From the NCBI GenBank assembly GCA_021204375.1, contig JAJPZL010000342.1, forward strand, positions 1 to 15,178: DNA of 15,178 bases, written 5' to 3'. Origin of the DNA: Bacteroides sp. GTDB taxonomy: Bacteria > Bacteroidota > Bacteroidia > Bacteroidales > Bacteroidaceae. This document shows, piece after piece, positions 1 to 8,151 of the stretch. The number at the start of each line of letters is the position of its first letter. Within the stretch, counting starts at the first letter, position 1. Position numbers and translations under genes: made by a program. The notes under the pieces were generated by a model that saw only the letters and a program-made list of their open reading frames with translations, ran no database searches and was not told the DNA's origin.

Positions 1-189
1 AAACTTTAATATAACCGGAAAAACTATTACGAGATCGGAGTATCCAAGTACCTGACCAGGAGCTATGCTATCAAATTACAGGCATCGGTGGTATTTATAG
101 ATAACGAACCGGGCAGTAAAAATATAAACAGTATAACCATTGATGGAAATGAGACCCTTTTCCAGACCATGATCCAGATTTCATTTTAA
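1..189 (+). pseudogene. C-terminal end of an outer-membrane beta-barrel (porin-like), with an in-frame stop
   Basis: Only the 3' end lies in the window. Frame 1 reads KL, a TAA at 7-9, then about 59 residues (YNRKNYYEIGVSKYL... to ...QTMIQISF) before the TAA at 187-189. Alternating polar and hydrophobic residues and a terminal Phe are typical of the last strands of Bacteroidota barrels such as porin O/P, which insert through the BAM complex. The sequence after the early stop still reads like barrel, so the TAA is probably a nonsense mutation or a base-calling error. A frameshift in the first few bases cannot be excluded because the upstream part is missing. The M14 peptidase starts 9 nt after its stop, which suggests co-transcription. 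Family assignment is by resemblance only. Confidence 0.5.
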
Positions 190-197
190 CCTTTTAA

Positions 198-1295
198 ATG
201 AAAAACAGTATGACAAAATATATACTCAACATTGTACTTCTCCTGCAGGTGACATGCCTCTTTGCACAACAACCGGCAAAGGTAGCAAAGAAGTTCTTCC
301 CGGATCCTGACGTGGATATCCGGACTCCCTGGTTCCGGAAAGGAAGCAAGCCTACCACTTACCGGGAGATGATGGATTTTATTGATAAGACCATAGCCCC
401 TTACCCGGGAACTGCCTCCCTTTCTTACATCGGAGAGACCCAGAAGGGTATCCCCATACCCGCTGTACGGATTGTAAAAGATACCCGGATACCCAAAGTA
501 AAAGTGCTCTTTTTAGAAAGAGTACACGGTGACGAACCCGCCAGCACGGAAGGAAACCTGCACCTGATGGAGCGCCTGCTGAACGATCCTTCTCTTGCCT
601 ATCTGCTCGAAAGACTGGATATTACACTGATCCCGATGGTCAACATCGACGGCGGAAGCCGGTTGAACCGGGCCACTTCCAATACCCTGGACCTGAACCG
701 TGACCAGAGCAAACTCGAAACTCCCGAAGCATTGACTTTACGGAATTTCTACAACGAATATGCTCCGCAGGTAGTGATCGACTTCCATGAATTCCAGGCA
801 GTACGGGCTGATTTCTCTTACATCAGTCCGGATAATATTATCAACTATTACGATGCCATGTTCCTTTACAGCGGGAACCTGAATGTACCGGAAGAGTTGC
901 GTAACCTTACAGGCAACCTTTTTGTCGGGAATGCCAAAGCAGCTATTGATCAGGAAGAATTACGCCATCACGACTACTTCACCACAAGCCGCTGTTTCGG
1001 AGAAATGATCTTTAACGTTGGTGGTATCAATCGCAGTTATAATGCAAATGCCTTTTATCTATTCAACTCGGAAGCCATCCTTATGGAAATAAGAGGAGTA
1101 AGGCTGGGAAAACAATCGCTGAAAAGAAGGGTATTTACGATCTATAAGTTGGGAGAATCTTTTCTGAGAACAGCCTGGGAACAGGCGGACGAAGTATTAC
1201 GGATCATCTCCCAGCTTCCCTCCCCGGAGGATGATATTGTAGTAACGAGCCGCCCCAGGAGTGTAGAAATTATATCCTATCTTTTATCAGCATGA
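198..1295 (+). CDS. M14 family zinc carboxypeptidase, catalytic part (frameshifted before its C-terminal domain)
   Basis: Exported metallopeptidase of the M14 (carboxypeptidase A-like) family, expected to remove C-terminal residues in the periplasm or at the cell surface. A signal peptide covers about residues 1-24 (hydrophobic ILNIVLLLQVTCLFA, then QQ). Zinc ligands fit H110 and E113 in HGDEPAS and H197 in DFHEF. N167/R168 in LNRDQSK match the substrate-carboxylate-binding pair, and E297 in LMEIRG is a candidate catalytic Glu. The ATG at 198 is nine bases after the porin stop; ATG 210 would also leave a usable signal peptide. The frame ends in an odd tail (residues 356-365) at the TGA 1293-1295, while the expected C-terminal domain continues in another frame from about 1270. 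The original gene was therefore about 198-1732. The catalytic domain itself looks complete, so some activity may remain. The family call is strong; the substrate is unknown. Confidence 0.85.
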   Translation: MKNSMTKYILNIVLLLQVTCLFAQQPAKVAKKFFPDPDVDIRTPWFRKGSKPTTYREMMDFIDKTIAPYPGTASLSYIGETQKGIPIPAVRIVKDTRIPKVKVLFLERVHGDEPASTEGNLHLMERLLNDPSLAYLLERLDITLIPMVNIDGGSRLNRATSNTLDLNRDQSKLETPEALTLRNFYNEYAPQVVIDFHEFQAVRADFSYISPDNIINYYDAMFLYSGNLNVPEELRNLTGNLFVGNAKAAIDQEELRHHDYFTTSRCFGEMIFNVGGINRSYNANAFYLFNSEAILMEIRGVRLGKQSLKRRVFTIYKLGESFLRTAWEQADEVLRIISQLPSPEDDIVVTSRPRSVEIISYLLSA

Positions 1296-1732
1296 ATACC
1301 AACAAGGTAGTATCCGTATCCACCACTGCCAGCTTATCCTTAGAGTCAGATCCGGTATTGACCCGCAAACGACCGGAAGCCTATATTATTCCGGCGACAC
1401 AACCGGAGATCATCCGCAAGTTACGCGAATTAGGAGTAGAAATAGAACAACTCTCCTCCCAGGAAACCTGGCAGGTAGAAACTTACAAGGTTACTTCCCG
1501 ACAACAGGAGTATATCTCTTTTGAAAAGTTCTACTCGGTACGGGTCAAGACTGAAACAGATACCCGGGAGATACTCTTTCCCGCAGGTACCTACATAGTA
1601 CCGATGCAGCAGAAGAATGGCAATATAGCCGCAGCCATGCTGGAACCGGAGGCCGCCAATGGGTTTATCAACTACCGTATCTATGAAGTTAAGGATGGAG
1701 AAGAAATACCTGTCTACCGCAAAATGCCGTAA
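1292..1732 (+). pseudogene. Severed C-terminal domain of the M14 peptidase
   Basis: The 146-residue frame overlaps the preceding gene as ATGA and could pass for a translationally coupled small gene. Its content argues otherwise. RKRPEAYIIPAT, the FPAGTYIVPMQQ stretch, AAAMLEPEAANGF and the ending IPVYRKMP are what I expect after the catalytic domain of long Bacteroidota M14 peptidases, and there is no signal peptide. Restoring one base near 1279-1281 joins the frames as ...SVEIISYPFISMNTNKV... So this is most likely the distal part of the upstream gene, cut off by a one-base deletion. If translated alone it would stay in the cytoplasm without a catalytic domain. Confidence 0.7.
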
Positions 1733-1734
1733 GA

Positions 1735-1746
1735 ACAGGATCCTGT
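1735..1746. repeat. Perfect 12-bp palindrome after the M14 gene
   Basis: ACAGGATCCTGT reads the same on both strands and sits 3-14 nt after the TAA at 1730-1732. AAGA before it and TCTT shortly after could extend a stem. There is no loop and no T tract, so it is a poor terminator. It may be a chance palindrome or a protein-binding site. Confidence 0.3.
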
Positions 1747-1778
1747 CATCTTAAATATAAAAAATAAAATACGTTTAT

Positions 1779-3004
1779 ATGAAAACAAATATCATAGCAA
1801 TTATTGCACTCTTATCTGTAACCGTAACCACGGTGGCCCAGACCAGTAAGAACAGCGCCCGCTTTGAGCTGGGCAACGGGCTTGACATCAGTCTCAATAA
1901 CGGAGAACACCGCTTCAATGTAGGCGGGTTCATTCAGGGACACGGAGGTTACCGCAACGAAAAGGATGGAGAAGACGAATCCTTCTTCGGTATACAGAAC
2001 GCATTCTTCAGCCTGAAAGGAAGTATGCTGTACAATACATTCAGCTTCCTGCTAGAGACTAATTTTGCCGATTCCAATCCTTTGATAGATGCCTGGATGG
2101 CCTACAACCTGAAACAATACCTGAGCGTCAGCGTAGGGCAGAAACGCACTTTCACTAACAACCGGGAAATGCTGTTCCACGAAAAGAACATAGCTATGCC
2201 CATGCGGAGCCTGCTCAGTGAATCCTTCTCAGCCACCGGACGTGAATTAGGTATCTTCCTCCAGAGTAACCTGCAGGCCGGAGAGGTGATCTTCCGTCCG
2301 ATGGTAGCTATTACTACCGGCGACGGCCGTAACTCCTTCGGCGGCAGCTCTGTTGATGTGGATCTGGGAGGACTGAAATACGACGGACGCCTGGATGTAT
2401 TACCGCTGGGTAATTTTGCCTCAGAAAACGATGCAACAGGAGTTGACTTTACACGGGAAGAAAAGCCCCGGTTACTGGCAGGCATTGCATAGAGTTACAA
2501 CGACGGAGCCAGCAACGCAGTAGGCGAAGGACACGTCGATTTTATCATGTACGACCAGGAAGGAAACACTAAATTTCCCTCCCTGAGAAAACTGTCAGCC
2601 GATATTCTCTTCAAATACCGGGGTTTTACCCTTATGGGAGAATATATGAACGCTACCGCTACCGCCCTTTCCGGGATCTATCCGCAGGCAACCGGAGATA
2701 TTCCGCTACTGCCCGAAGAGATCGCCAATTACCTGGCCCTGGATAACGGATACAATATACAAGCCGGATATTTCTTTAAGAAAGGTTGTGGAGTAGATGC
2801 CCGTTTCAGTAAAGTAAAACCCGAATTTACCGAAACTGCCAAATCCGTCTTTCTGGAGACCAATGAGTTCGGCGTAGCCCTTATCAAATATTTTATTGAT
2901 AACCGCCTGATGTGCCAGGGTTATTTTCTTACCAGAAAAAGCCCAACCTGGAAACAGCTAATGAAAAGCTGAATGCAGAGTTATCCGTTAAAGTTATTTT
3001 TTAA
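1779..3004 (+). pseudogene. Porin O/P family outer-membrane channel, broken by a TAG and a frameshift
   Basis: A beta-barrel channel for anions or polyphosphate-like solutes in the outer membrane. A signal peptide (MKTNIIAIIALLSVTVTTVAQ) is followed by strand-rich sequence typical of porin O/P: FNVGGFIQGHGGY, FFSLKGSMLYNTFSFLLETNF, VSVGQKRTFTNNREML and FRPMVAITTGDGRN. The frame stops at TAG 2490-2492, exactly where AGIA(Y)SYNDGAS is expected, and continues in the same frame through 2547-2972. Near 2940-2948 one base is missing: SPTWKQLMKS then TGA replaces what reads, after adding one A, as SPNLETANEKLNAELSVKVIF. That restored end at 3002-3004 has the C-terminal Phe required for barrel assembly. 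The repaired protein is about 408 residues, normal for the family. As it stands only the first 237 residues would be made, not a complete barrel. Confidence 0.8.
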
Positions 3005-3017
3005 ATCATTCCGGATA

Positions 3018-3049
3018 TTTCCCGCAGGAAACAACTTTTCTGCGAGAAA
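3018..3049 (+). terminator. Hairpin terminator after the porin
   Basis: Arms 3018-3031 (TTTCCCGCAGGAAA) and 3036-3049 (TTTTCTGCGAGAAA) pair over 14 positions with one C-A mismatch and one G-T wobble around a CAAC loop. It begins 13 nt after the restored porin stop and is followed by a loosely T-rich stretch. It probably ends the porin transcript and separates it from the esterase. Confidence 0.6.
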
Positions 3050-3074
3050 ATCCGTTTATTAAACAGATTCAACA

Positions 3075-3961
3075 ATGAAAATCCATATACATTTTTTTAT
3101 GGTATGTATCCTGCTTTTAACCTCCTGTGAATGGACCAGTAATGATCCCAATACCAACCTTTCCGAGCTTGGGCCCGGAAGCGGGATCGTAGAATATACA
3201 GGTTATGAACCCTGAAAGATAAACCCGTCTATCTCCATTTCTACATACCCGATACCGATATGACCGACCTTCCTATTATTTTTATCTTTCCCGGTACCAG
3301 CAGAAATGCAGATGACTATCTTCAGGGATGGCTGAAAAGCTACCGTGACAAGAAAGAGATTGTCATAGCCCTGGAATTCCCTGCACAATACTACTCTACC
3401 AGTGAATATATCGAAGGAAATATGTTCCGGAACAACCAGCCGGTCAGTGAAGAAGAGTGGTCTTACTTCATGATAGAGCCGCTTTTTCTCTATATAAAAC
3501 AGAAAACAGGTAATACCACCACTACCTACAATATGTTCGGTCACTCAGCAGGTGCCCAGTTTGTACACCGCTTTGTCACCTTTAAACAGAATACCAACCT
3601 GCACAAAGCCATTGCAGCCAATGCCGGATGGTACACTGTACCCAATACCTCTATTGCCTATCCCTACGGGCTGAAAGATTCCGGTTACAGCGATAAAACC
3701 ACCCTTATCCACCTGTTCGCTTCACAACTGATCGTAGCTTTAGGTGATGAGGACATTTACGACGATAGCTCCCTGCGCCATACGGCAGAAGCCGATACAC
3801 AAGGATTATACCGGTATGCACGTGGCGAACACTATTACAGTGAATCCGAACGCATCAGTACAGAGAACAACTTTACCCTGAACTGGAAAAAGATCATAGT
3901 AAAAGGAGTAGGACACGATTTTTCCGGAATAATGGAACAAACCGGCGGCCAGTTGTTTTAA
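3075..3961 (+). pseudogene. Alpha/beta-hydrolase (esterase-like) lipoprotein with a frameshift
   Basis: The ATG at 3075 gives a lipoprotein signal (KIHIHFFMVCILLLTSC, lipobox Cys at residue 18). The frame runs to GIVEYTGYEP and stops at TGA 3213-3215. Adding one C to the CCC at 3210-3212 continues it as EPLKDKPVYLHFYIPDTD and joins the frame that runs to 3961, giving about 295 residues. The hydrolase fold is clear: the oxyanion-type FPGTSRNADDY, the nucleophile elbow GHSAG (Ser about 158 after repair), an acidic candidate in ALGDEDIYDD (about 225-227) and the His in VGVGHD-like KGVGHDF (about 281). It resembles esterase or polyhydroxybutyrate-depolymerase-like hydrolases; the substrate is unknown. 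Unrepaired, the long frame could start internally at ATG 3260 but would lack export signal and first strand. It lies between a porin and a membrane regulator. Confidence 0.7.
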
Positions 3962-3978
3962 TTCTACACAGGTTATAG

Positions 3979-3986
3979 TATATTTG
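3979..3986 (+). promoter_or_regulatory. Bacteroidota -7 box (TATATTTG) before the regulator gene
   Basis: TATATTTG matches TAnnTTTG exactly, 7 nt before the ATG at 3994. A TTG at 3953-3955 could be a -33 element, though 23 nt spacing is slightly long. Transcription would begin close to the ATG, giving a leaderless or nearly leaderless mRNA. Motif match only. Confidence 0.4.
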
Positions 3987-3993
3987 CCTACGT

Positions 3994-5486
3994 ATGCTCA
4001 AAGAACACTCCTATAACCAGACTCCCGATGAAACAGGTTCACAAACCGGCTTCCGGAAGAACCTGTTCCTGCTGGTTATACTCCTTTGTTCCATACATTC
4101 TCTGCAGGTAGCCGATCCCTCTACCGAACGGAACGATACACTTCCTCCGGATAACAACCGGTACCTCTACCTGAAAAAGCAACTGACCGTAGAGTTCGAG
4201 GTAACCCTGCATCCGCAACAAAATAACTATTTCGGGCCGCTACTCCGGATCAGTTCCAACGAAAACGAGTATATAAATCTCTTTCTGGATTACCAGCAGG
4301 GAGAATTATAGCAGCTACTTCTCTATTCCCAGGCAAACATCCGGAAACTACCCATTCCCATAGCAGACACTCTTACCACAGGATCCGGCTTTCCGGTAAG
4401 AATAGAGTTCCGCCAGCAACAAAAAGAGTTTACCCTACAGGTGTGCGATACGATCTACCGAATTTCCAATTTAGGATTTGACTCTACGGCCGAATACAAA
4501 TTTAATTTTCCCGCCTGGGAGACATCCTCCATGGACGGCAGCGGGAACCGGTCTGTCCGGATCAACAGAGTTCGTTTTATCCAGACGTCCGACCAAAAAA
4601 TTCCTAATACCATCTGGTACTGGTTTATCTTTATCCTGGTCATTGACCTGTTGATATTCGGAGGAGTGCAACTGCGTAAACAAAGATTACGCCGCAAACA
4701 ACAGGAGTCTGCTTCCACGTTGATCTTTACCGATCCGGAAGAAGAGGAGAATGAAGCCCCTACCCCCCTGAAGAGTGCCATCTATCTGTTTGGTGGATTT
4801 CATATTTACGATGCCCAGGACAATACTATTACCCGGAAATTCACTCCCCTACTGAAAGAACTATTATTACTGATCCTGATCCATACCCCCCCCACCAGGG
4901 TATCTCTTCGGAGAAGCTACGGGAGATACTCTGGTTTAACAAAAGCGAACAAAGCGCCAAAAACAACCGGGCAGTAAATATGGGGAAACTCCGGACACTC
5001 CTGGAGACACTCGGAGATATAAGGATCAGTAACGAGAACGGGAACTGGGAACTTGAAATAAACGATCCGGATATATATGTAGATTACTTCGAATATATCA
5101 ACCTCTATAACCGCAGGCCACTGACCAGCCGGGAAGATGTCTCTTTGCTCTTCCGGCTCACCCGGCAGGGAGCTTTCCTGACCAGTGAAACCTACGACTG
5201 GTTAGATCGTTACAAAGCTTCCGTTACAGATTTTATTATTGACACCTTAGTCAACTATGCCACCACTTCCCTTTATATCGAAACGGAGCCTGCCATTGTC
5301 CTTTGTATCGCAGATTCTATTTACCCGTTCGATCCCCTGAACGAATTTGCCCTGCGATTGCGTGTAAAAGCCTACAGTGCATTAGGGAAACATTCATTAG
5401 CTAAGAAAACCTATGAACGGTTCGCCCGGGACTATCAGGAAGCTTACGGGCAAAAATTTGACCGTTCCTTTAACGATATCCGTTAA
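3994..5486 (+). pseudogene. Membrane-tethered one-component regulator with periplasmic sensor and BTAD/SARP-like C-terminus, broken by a TAG and a poly-C frameshift
   Basis: Read through its lesions this is one protein of about 497 residues. Order: N-terminal membrane segment (about 23-37, LFLLVILLCSIHSLQ); a beta-rich LamG-like periplasmic domain (about 55-200, starting LTVEFEVTLHPQQNNYFG); a second membrane segment (about 206-225, IWYWFIFILVIDLLIFGGV) followed by basic LRKQRLRRK; a winged-helix-like domain from about 262 (AIYLFGGFHIYD) through GISSEKLREILWFNKSEQSAKNNRAVNMGKL; then a helical BTAD/TPR-like tail. I infer that periplasmic ligand binding controls the cytoplasmic DNA-binding part. 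Lesions: TAG 4309-4311 in frame after YQQGEL, and a one-base loss at the C8 run 4886-4893. With nine Cs the frame continues as IHTPPHQGISSEK. Open fragments are 3994-4311, 4441-4977 and 4980-5486. The target is unknown; the adjacent porin and hydrolase genes are candidates. Confidence 0.65.
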
Positions 5487-5507
5487 TAAAAATCCCGGGA
5501 AACCAGC

Positions 5508-5515
5508 TATCTTTG
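5508..5515 (+). promoter_or_regulatory. Bacteroidota -7 box (TATCTTTG) before the acetyltransferase
   Basis: TATCTTTG is an exact TAnnTTTG match, 21 nt before the ATG at 5537. It decides the start of the next gene: a possible TTG start at 5513 lies inside this box and could not be on the transcript. Confidence 0.55.
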
Positions 5516-5536
5516 TGCCCGAAAAAGAGAACTACT

Positions 5537-6013
5537 ATGACTGCAAAAGCCACAGAAGCAGATTTATCCGATATCCTGAAATTACAACAGGATGCTTTCC
5601 TTCTCATTGCCCTGGGAATGAACAATCTCTCCATACAGCCTATGGTACAGACTTACGAGAGTCTGTTGGAAGAGTTCCACAAAGGGACGATCCTCACTTA
5701 TACATCCGATAACCGGATTGTTAGTTCGGTGAGGGCTTATACTGACGAAGCAAACAATTGCCAGGTTGGAAAACTGATCGTACACCCGGATTACCAGAAA
5801 CGGGGAATAGCCGGAGAACTGATGCTGGGCATTGAATCCTTTTTTCCCTGCCGCAACAGTTTCAAACTTTTCACCGGACTGGTAACACCCCATACTGCCC
5901 GTTTTTATGAAAAGCTGGGCTATCGGAAAACCCATTTCGACGAGGTGAACGGTACCCGGATGGTATTTATGGAGAAGCCAAATCCATTTCCCAAAGAAAA
6001 AGGGATACTTTAA
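5537..6013 (+). CDS. GNAT family N-acetyltransferase
   Basis: Cytoplasmic acyltransferase of 158 residues, the usual size for a single GNAT domain, moving an acetyl group from acetyl-CoA to an amine. The acetyl-CoA-binding motif A is clear at about residues 77-96: VGKLIVHPDYQKRGIAGELM, with the QKRGIA pyrophosphate loop on the start of helix 3. Motif B is at 117-130, TPHTARFYEKLGYR, including the typical FYEKLGY. The start ATG 5537 is preferred over the in-frame TTG 5513 because of the -7 box at 5508-5515. The gene is intact although the genes on either side at this end of the window are broken. The stop TAA 6011-6013 is the loop of a terminator hairpin. The substrate (small molecule, antibiotic or protein) cannot be told from sequence. 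Confidence 0.85.
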   Translation: MTAKATEADLSDILKLQQDAFLLIALGMNNLSIQPMVQTYESLLEEFHKGTILTYTSDNRIVSSVRAYTDEANNCQVGKLIVHPDYQKRGIAGELMLGIESFFPCRNSFKLFTGLVTPHTARFYEKLGYRKTHFDEVNGTRMVFMEKPNPFPKEKGIL

Positions 6014-6026
6014 AAGTATCCCTTTT
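5998..6026. terminator. Bidirectional terminator between the acetyltransferase and nagB
   Basis: Perfect 13-bp inverted repeat: AAAAGGGATACTT (5998-6010), loop TAA (6011-6013), AAGTATCCCTTTT (6014-6026). The A run on one flank and T run on the other give a U tract on both strands, so it can end both convergent transcripts. The loop is exactly the acetyltransferase stop codon, so the last codons of that gene form the 5' arm. It ends 8 nt before the nagB stop. Confidence 0.85.
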
Positions 6027-6034
6027 CATCTGTC

Positions 6035-6847
6035 TTACTTCAAAAGCGAAGCCGGATCCAGGTGATCCGCTTCAATATCTTTAAAATAGCGGTAAGTACC
6101 CACTTTCGATTCCACTGTAGCCGCATCATCACATACAATAATTCCTTTTTCGTGCAATTGCAGGGCACTGATGGTCCACATCTGGTTAATGGATCCCTCT
6201 ACCGCATGGTAAAGAGCACGGGCTTTATTATGACCGTTCACAATGATCAGCACCTCTTTGGCAGAGAGAACCGTACCTACTCCTACTGTCAGCGCAGTTT
6301 TAGGAACCTTATTCACATCGTTATCAAAGAAACGGGAATTAGCAATAATGGTATCGGTAGTCAATGTTTTTACACGGGTCCGTGAGGCCAGTGACGAGCC
6401 GGGCTCGTTAAAAGCAATGTGTCCGTCGGGACCGATCCCTCCCAGGAAGAGGTCAATCCCTCCTGCTGCTTTTATTTTTCCTTCGTAAGCCGTACACTCT
6501 GCTTCCAGGTCGGCCGCATTGCCATTGAGAATATTTACATTTTCCCGTTTAATATCCACATGGCTGAAGAAGTTATTCCACATAAACGAGTAGTAACTCT
6601 CCGGATGATCCTGCGGAAGCCCCACATATTCATCCATATTGAACGTTACCACATTTTCAAAGGAAACCACGCCCTGTCTGTTCAGGTCGATCAGTTCCTT
6701 ATACATTCCCAATGGAGAAGACCCGGTAGGAAGGCCCAGTACAAACGGTTTTCCGGCTGTCGGAGCGGCCGTTTTGATCTTAGCAGCGACATACGCCGCT
6801 GCCCACTTAGAGATTGTCTGATAGTCAGGTTGAATAATAAGTCTCAT
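6035..6847 (-). CDS. nagB: Glucosamine-6-phosphate deaminase
   Basis: Converts glucosamine 6-phosphate to fructose 6-phosphate and ammonia in the cytoplasm, the last dedicated step of N-acetylglucosamine, glucosamine and sialic acid catabolism. The 270-residue length matches E. coli NagB (266), and key residues fall at the same numbers: D72 in FNMDEY, and D141, H143 and E148 in [13 protein letters not shown]. The phosphate loop [16 protein letters not shown] (about 37-52) and SRFFDND (171-177) are typical. The start ATG 6847-6845 gives a full-length N-terminus ([17 protein letters not shown]). It lies 48 nt downstream of the broken flavoprotein on the same strand. No clear -7 box is seen in the gap, so it may be read from the flavoprotein promoter. 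It fits the beta-galactosidase and acetylesterase further on as part of sugar use, though the genes are not contiguous. Confidence 0.95.
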   Translation of the reverse strand: MRLIIQPDYQTISKWAAAYVAAKIKTAAPTAGKPFVLGLPTGSSPLGMYKELIDLNRQGVVSFENVVTFNMDEYVGLPQDHPESYYSFMWNNFFSHVDIKRENVNILNGNAADLEAECTAYEGKIKAAGGIDLFLGGIGPDGHIAFNEPGSSLASRTRVKTLTTDTIIANSRFFDNDVNKVPKTALTVGVGTVLSAKEVLIIVNGHNKARALYHAVEGSINQMWTISALQLHEKGIIVCDDAATVESKVGTYRYFKDIEADHLDPASLLK

Positions 6848-6895
6848 GTCACTAAATATTTGGTTGGTTGTTAAAGTTAGTTACATAGAGAAGGA

Positions 6896-8093
6896 TCAGA
6901 TACGATCCTTTTTCAGCCGTTCTGCCATATCCGCTCCCAGCTTCTCACGCAGCTGGTGAGTGCGGTCAGACATCGCCTGTTTCATCTCTACCGGATCACT
7001 TACCAGTTCGAATTTACTCTTCTCCACAAATTCACCCATTCGCTTAACGGCTGCCCCGGCCCAGCAGAAAGAACCGAAATAACCTAAGTATCGTCCTTTG
7101 ATCTCACGGCCCAGTATTTTTGAAAGAAGCATCTCCATGTCGGGGAATACCTGGTTACTGTAAGTAGGGCATCCCACGATCAGTCCTTTGTATTTAAAGA
7201 TATCCGCCAGTATATAAGAAGCATCACTTTTGGAAAGGTTATGCAGTACAATATTTTTAACACCCTGCGCAGAGATCTCCGCTGCAATAGCCTCAGCCAT
7301 CTGTTCCGTATTACCATACATGGTACCATAGGCAATGACGACCCCCTCTTCGGCCTGATAACGGCTCAATTTATCATACGTCTCTATCACCCGGTTTATG
7401 TTTTCCGTCCATACCGGCCCGTGAGTCGAACAGATCACCGAGAGTTCAATACCACTCAGTTTTTCTAGTGCCTTCTGTACAGGACTACCATACTTCCCTA
7501 CAATATTGGAGTAATAACGCACCATCTCGTCCTAATAGCGATCCAGATTGATACAGCAATCCATAAATCCTCCATCTAAGGTACCGAAACAGCCAAAGCC
7601 ATCTCCGGAAAAGAGAATACCGTCGGTCTCATCATAGGTCATCATGGTTTCGGGCCAGTGAACCATAGGCGTCATATAGAAACGCAGCTTATGTTTTCCC
7701 AGCGAGAGAAAATCTCTCTCACCAGATACTGATCACCCGTTACACCATAGAACCATTCGATCATTCCGAAGGTTTGTTTATTTCCTACAATAATGACACC
7801 CGGATAGTGCTGCCGGATCAACCGGATCGAACCGGAGTGATCAGGTTCCATGTGATTAATGATGAGGTAATTGACCGGACGATCTCCAATTACACTCTTT
7901 ATTTACGCAGATAGATCTCAAAGTAACAAACATCCACCGTATCAATAAGGGCAACCATATCCTGGTCATCGATCAGGTAAGAGTTATAAGACACTCCATA
8001 CGGCAAAGGCCACATCCCCTCAAAAAGTGTTTTATTCCGGTCATTTACCCCCACATAATATACATTTCACTTGATGTGCAGTTTCTCTTTCAT
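6896..8093 (-). pseudogene. fprA: A-type flavoprotein (flavodiiron, O2/NO reductase), four lesions
   Basis: Flavodiiron proteins reduce O2 or NO in the cytoplasm of anaerobes, using a metallo-beta-lactamase-like diiron domain and a C-terminal flavodoxin domain. The repaired protein is about 399 residues, the family length. From ATG 8093-8091 (MKEKLHIK): TGA at 8069-8067, then NVYYVGVNDRNKTLFEGMWPLPYG; a one-base loss at 7904-7902 (LRK then TAA); the diiron motif HMEPDHSGS in the shifted frame; a second one-base loss near 7720-7713 before DFLSLGKHKL; HWPETMMTYDETDGILFSGDGFG; then TAG at 7534-7532 where Trp is expected (LDRY[W]DEMVRYY). The fragment 7525-6896 (209 aa) keeps CSTHGPVW and the flavodoxin FMN loop YGTMYGNTEQ. 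No fragment has all iron ligands in one frame, so it is inactive unless the lesions are sequencing errors. nagB follows 48 nt downstream. Confidence 0.85.
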
Positions 8094-8132
8094 CTCTATA
8101 TTAGCTTTTAACGTTCATTTCTAATCTACTTA

Positions 8133-8140
8133 CAAATTTA
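8133..8140 (-). promoter_or_regulatory. Bacteroidota -7 box (TAAATTTG) for the flavoprotein gene
   Basis: On the minus strand TAAATTTG matches TAnnTTTG about 40 nt before the ATG at 8093. Its upstream element would lie within the 3' end of the radical SAM gene, so the flavoprotein and nagB could be transcribed separately from that gene. Confidence 0.4.
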
Positions 8141-8151
8141 CGCCTTTTTTC

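Noticed and set aside
3054..3064. GTTTATTAAAC palindrome before the hydrolase gene
   Set aside because: An 11-base A/T-rich palindrome is easily found by chance, and nothing ties it to a regulator.
5513..5536. TTG start extending the acetyltransferase by eight residues
   Set aside because: The TTG is part of the -7 box TATCTTTG, so it would lie upstream of the transcript start.
6419..6874. Plus-strand open frames over nagB
   Set aside because: nagB has all catalytic residues at family positions, so these are shadows.
7704..7718. GAGAGAAAATCTCTC inverted repeat
   Set aside because: It lies in the coding part of the flavoprotein beside a frameshift and is too short to claim as a regulatory hairpin.
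8067..8069. TGA as a selenocysteine codon in the flavoprotein
   Set aside because: The position is not a Cys in the family and is not catalytic, and the same gene carries a TAG and two frameshifts.
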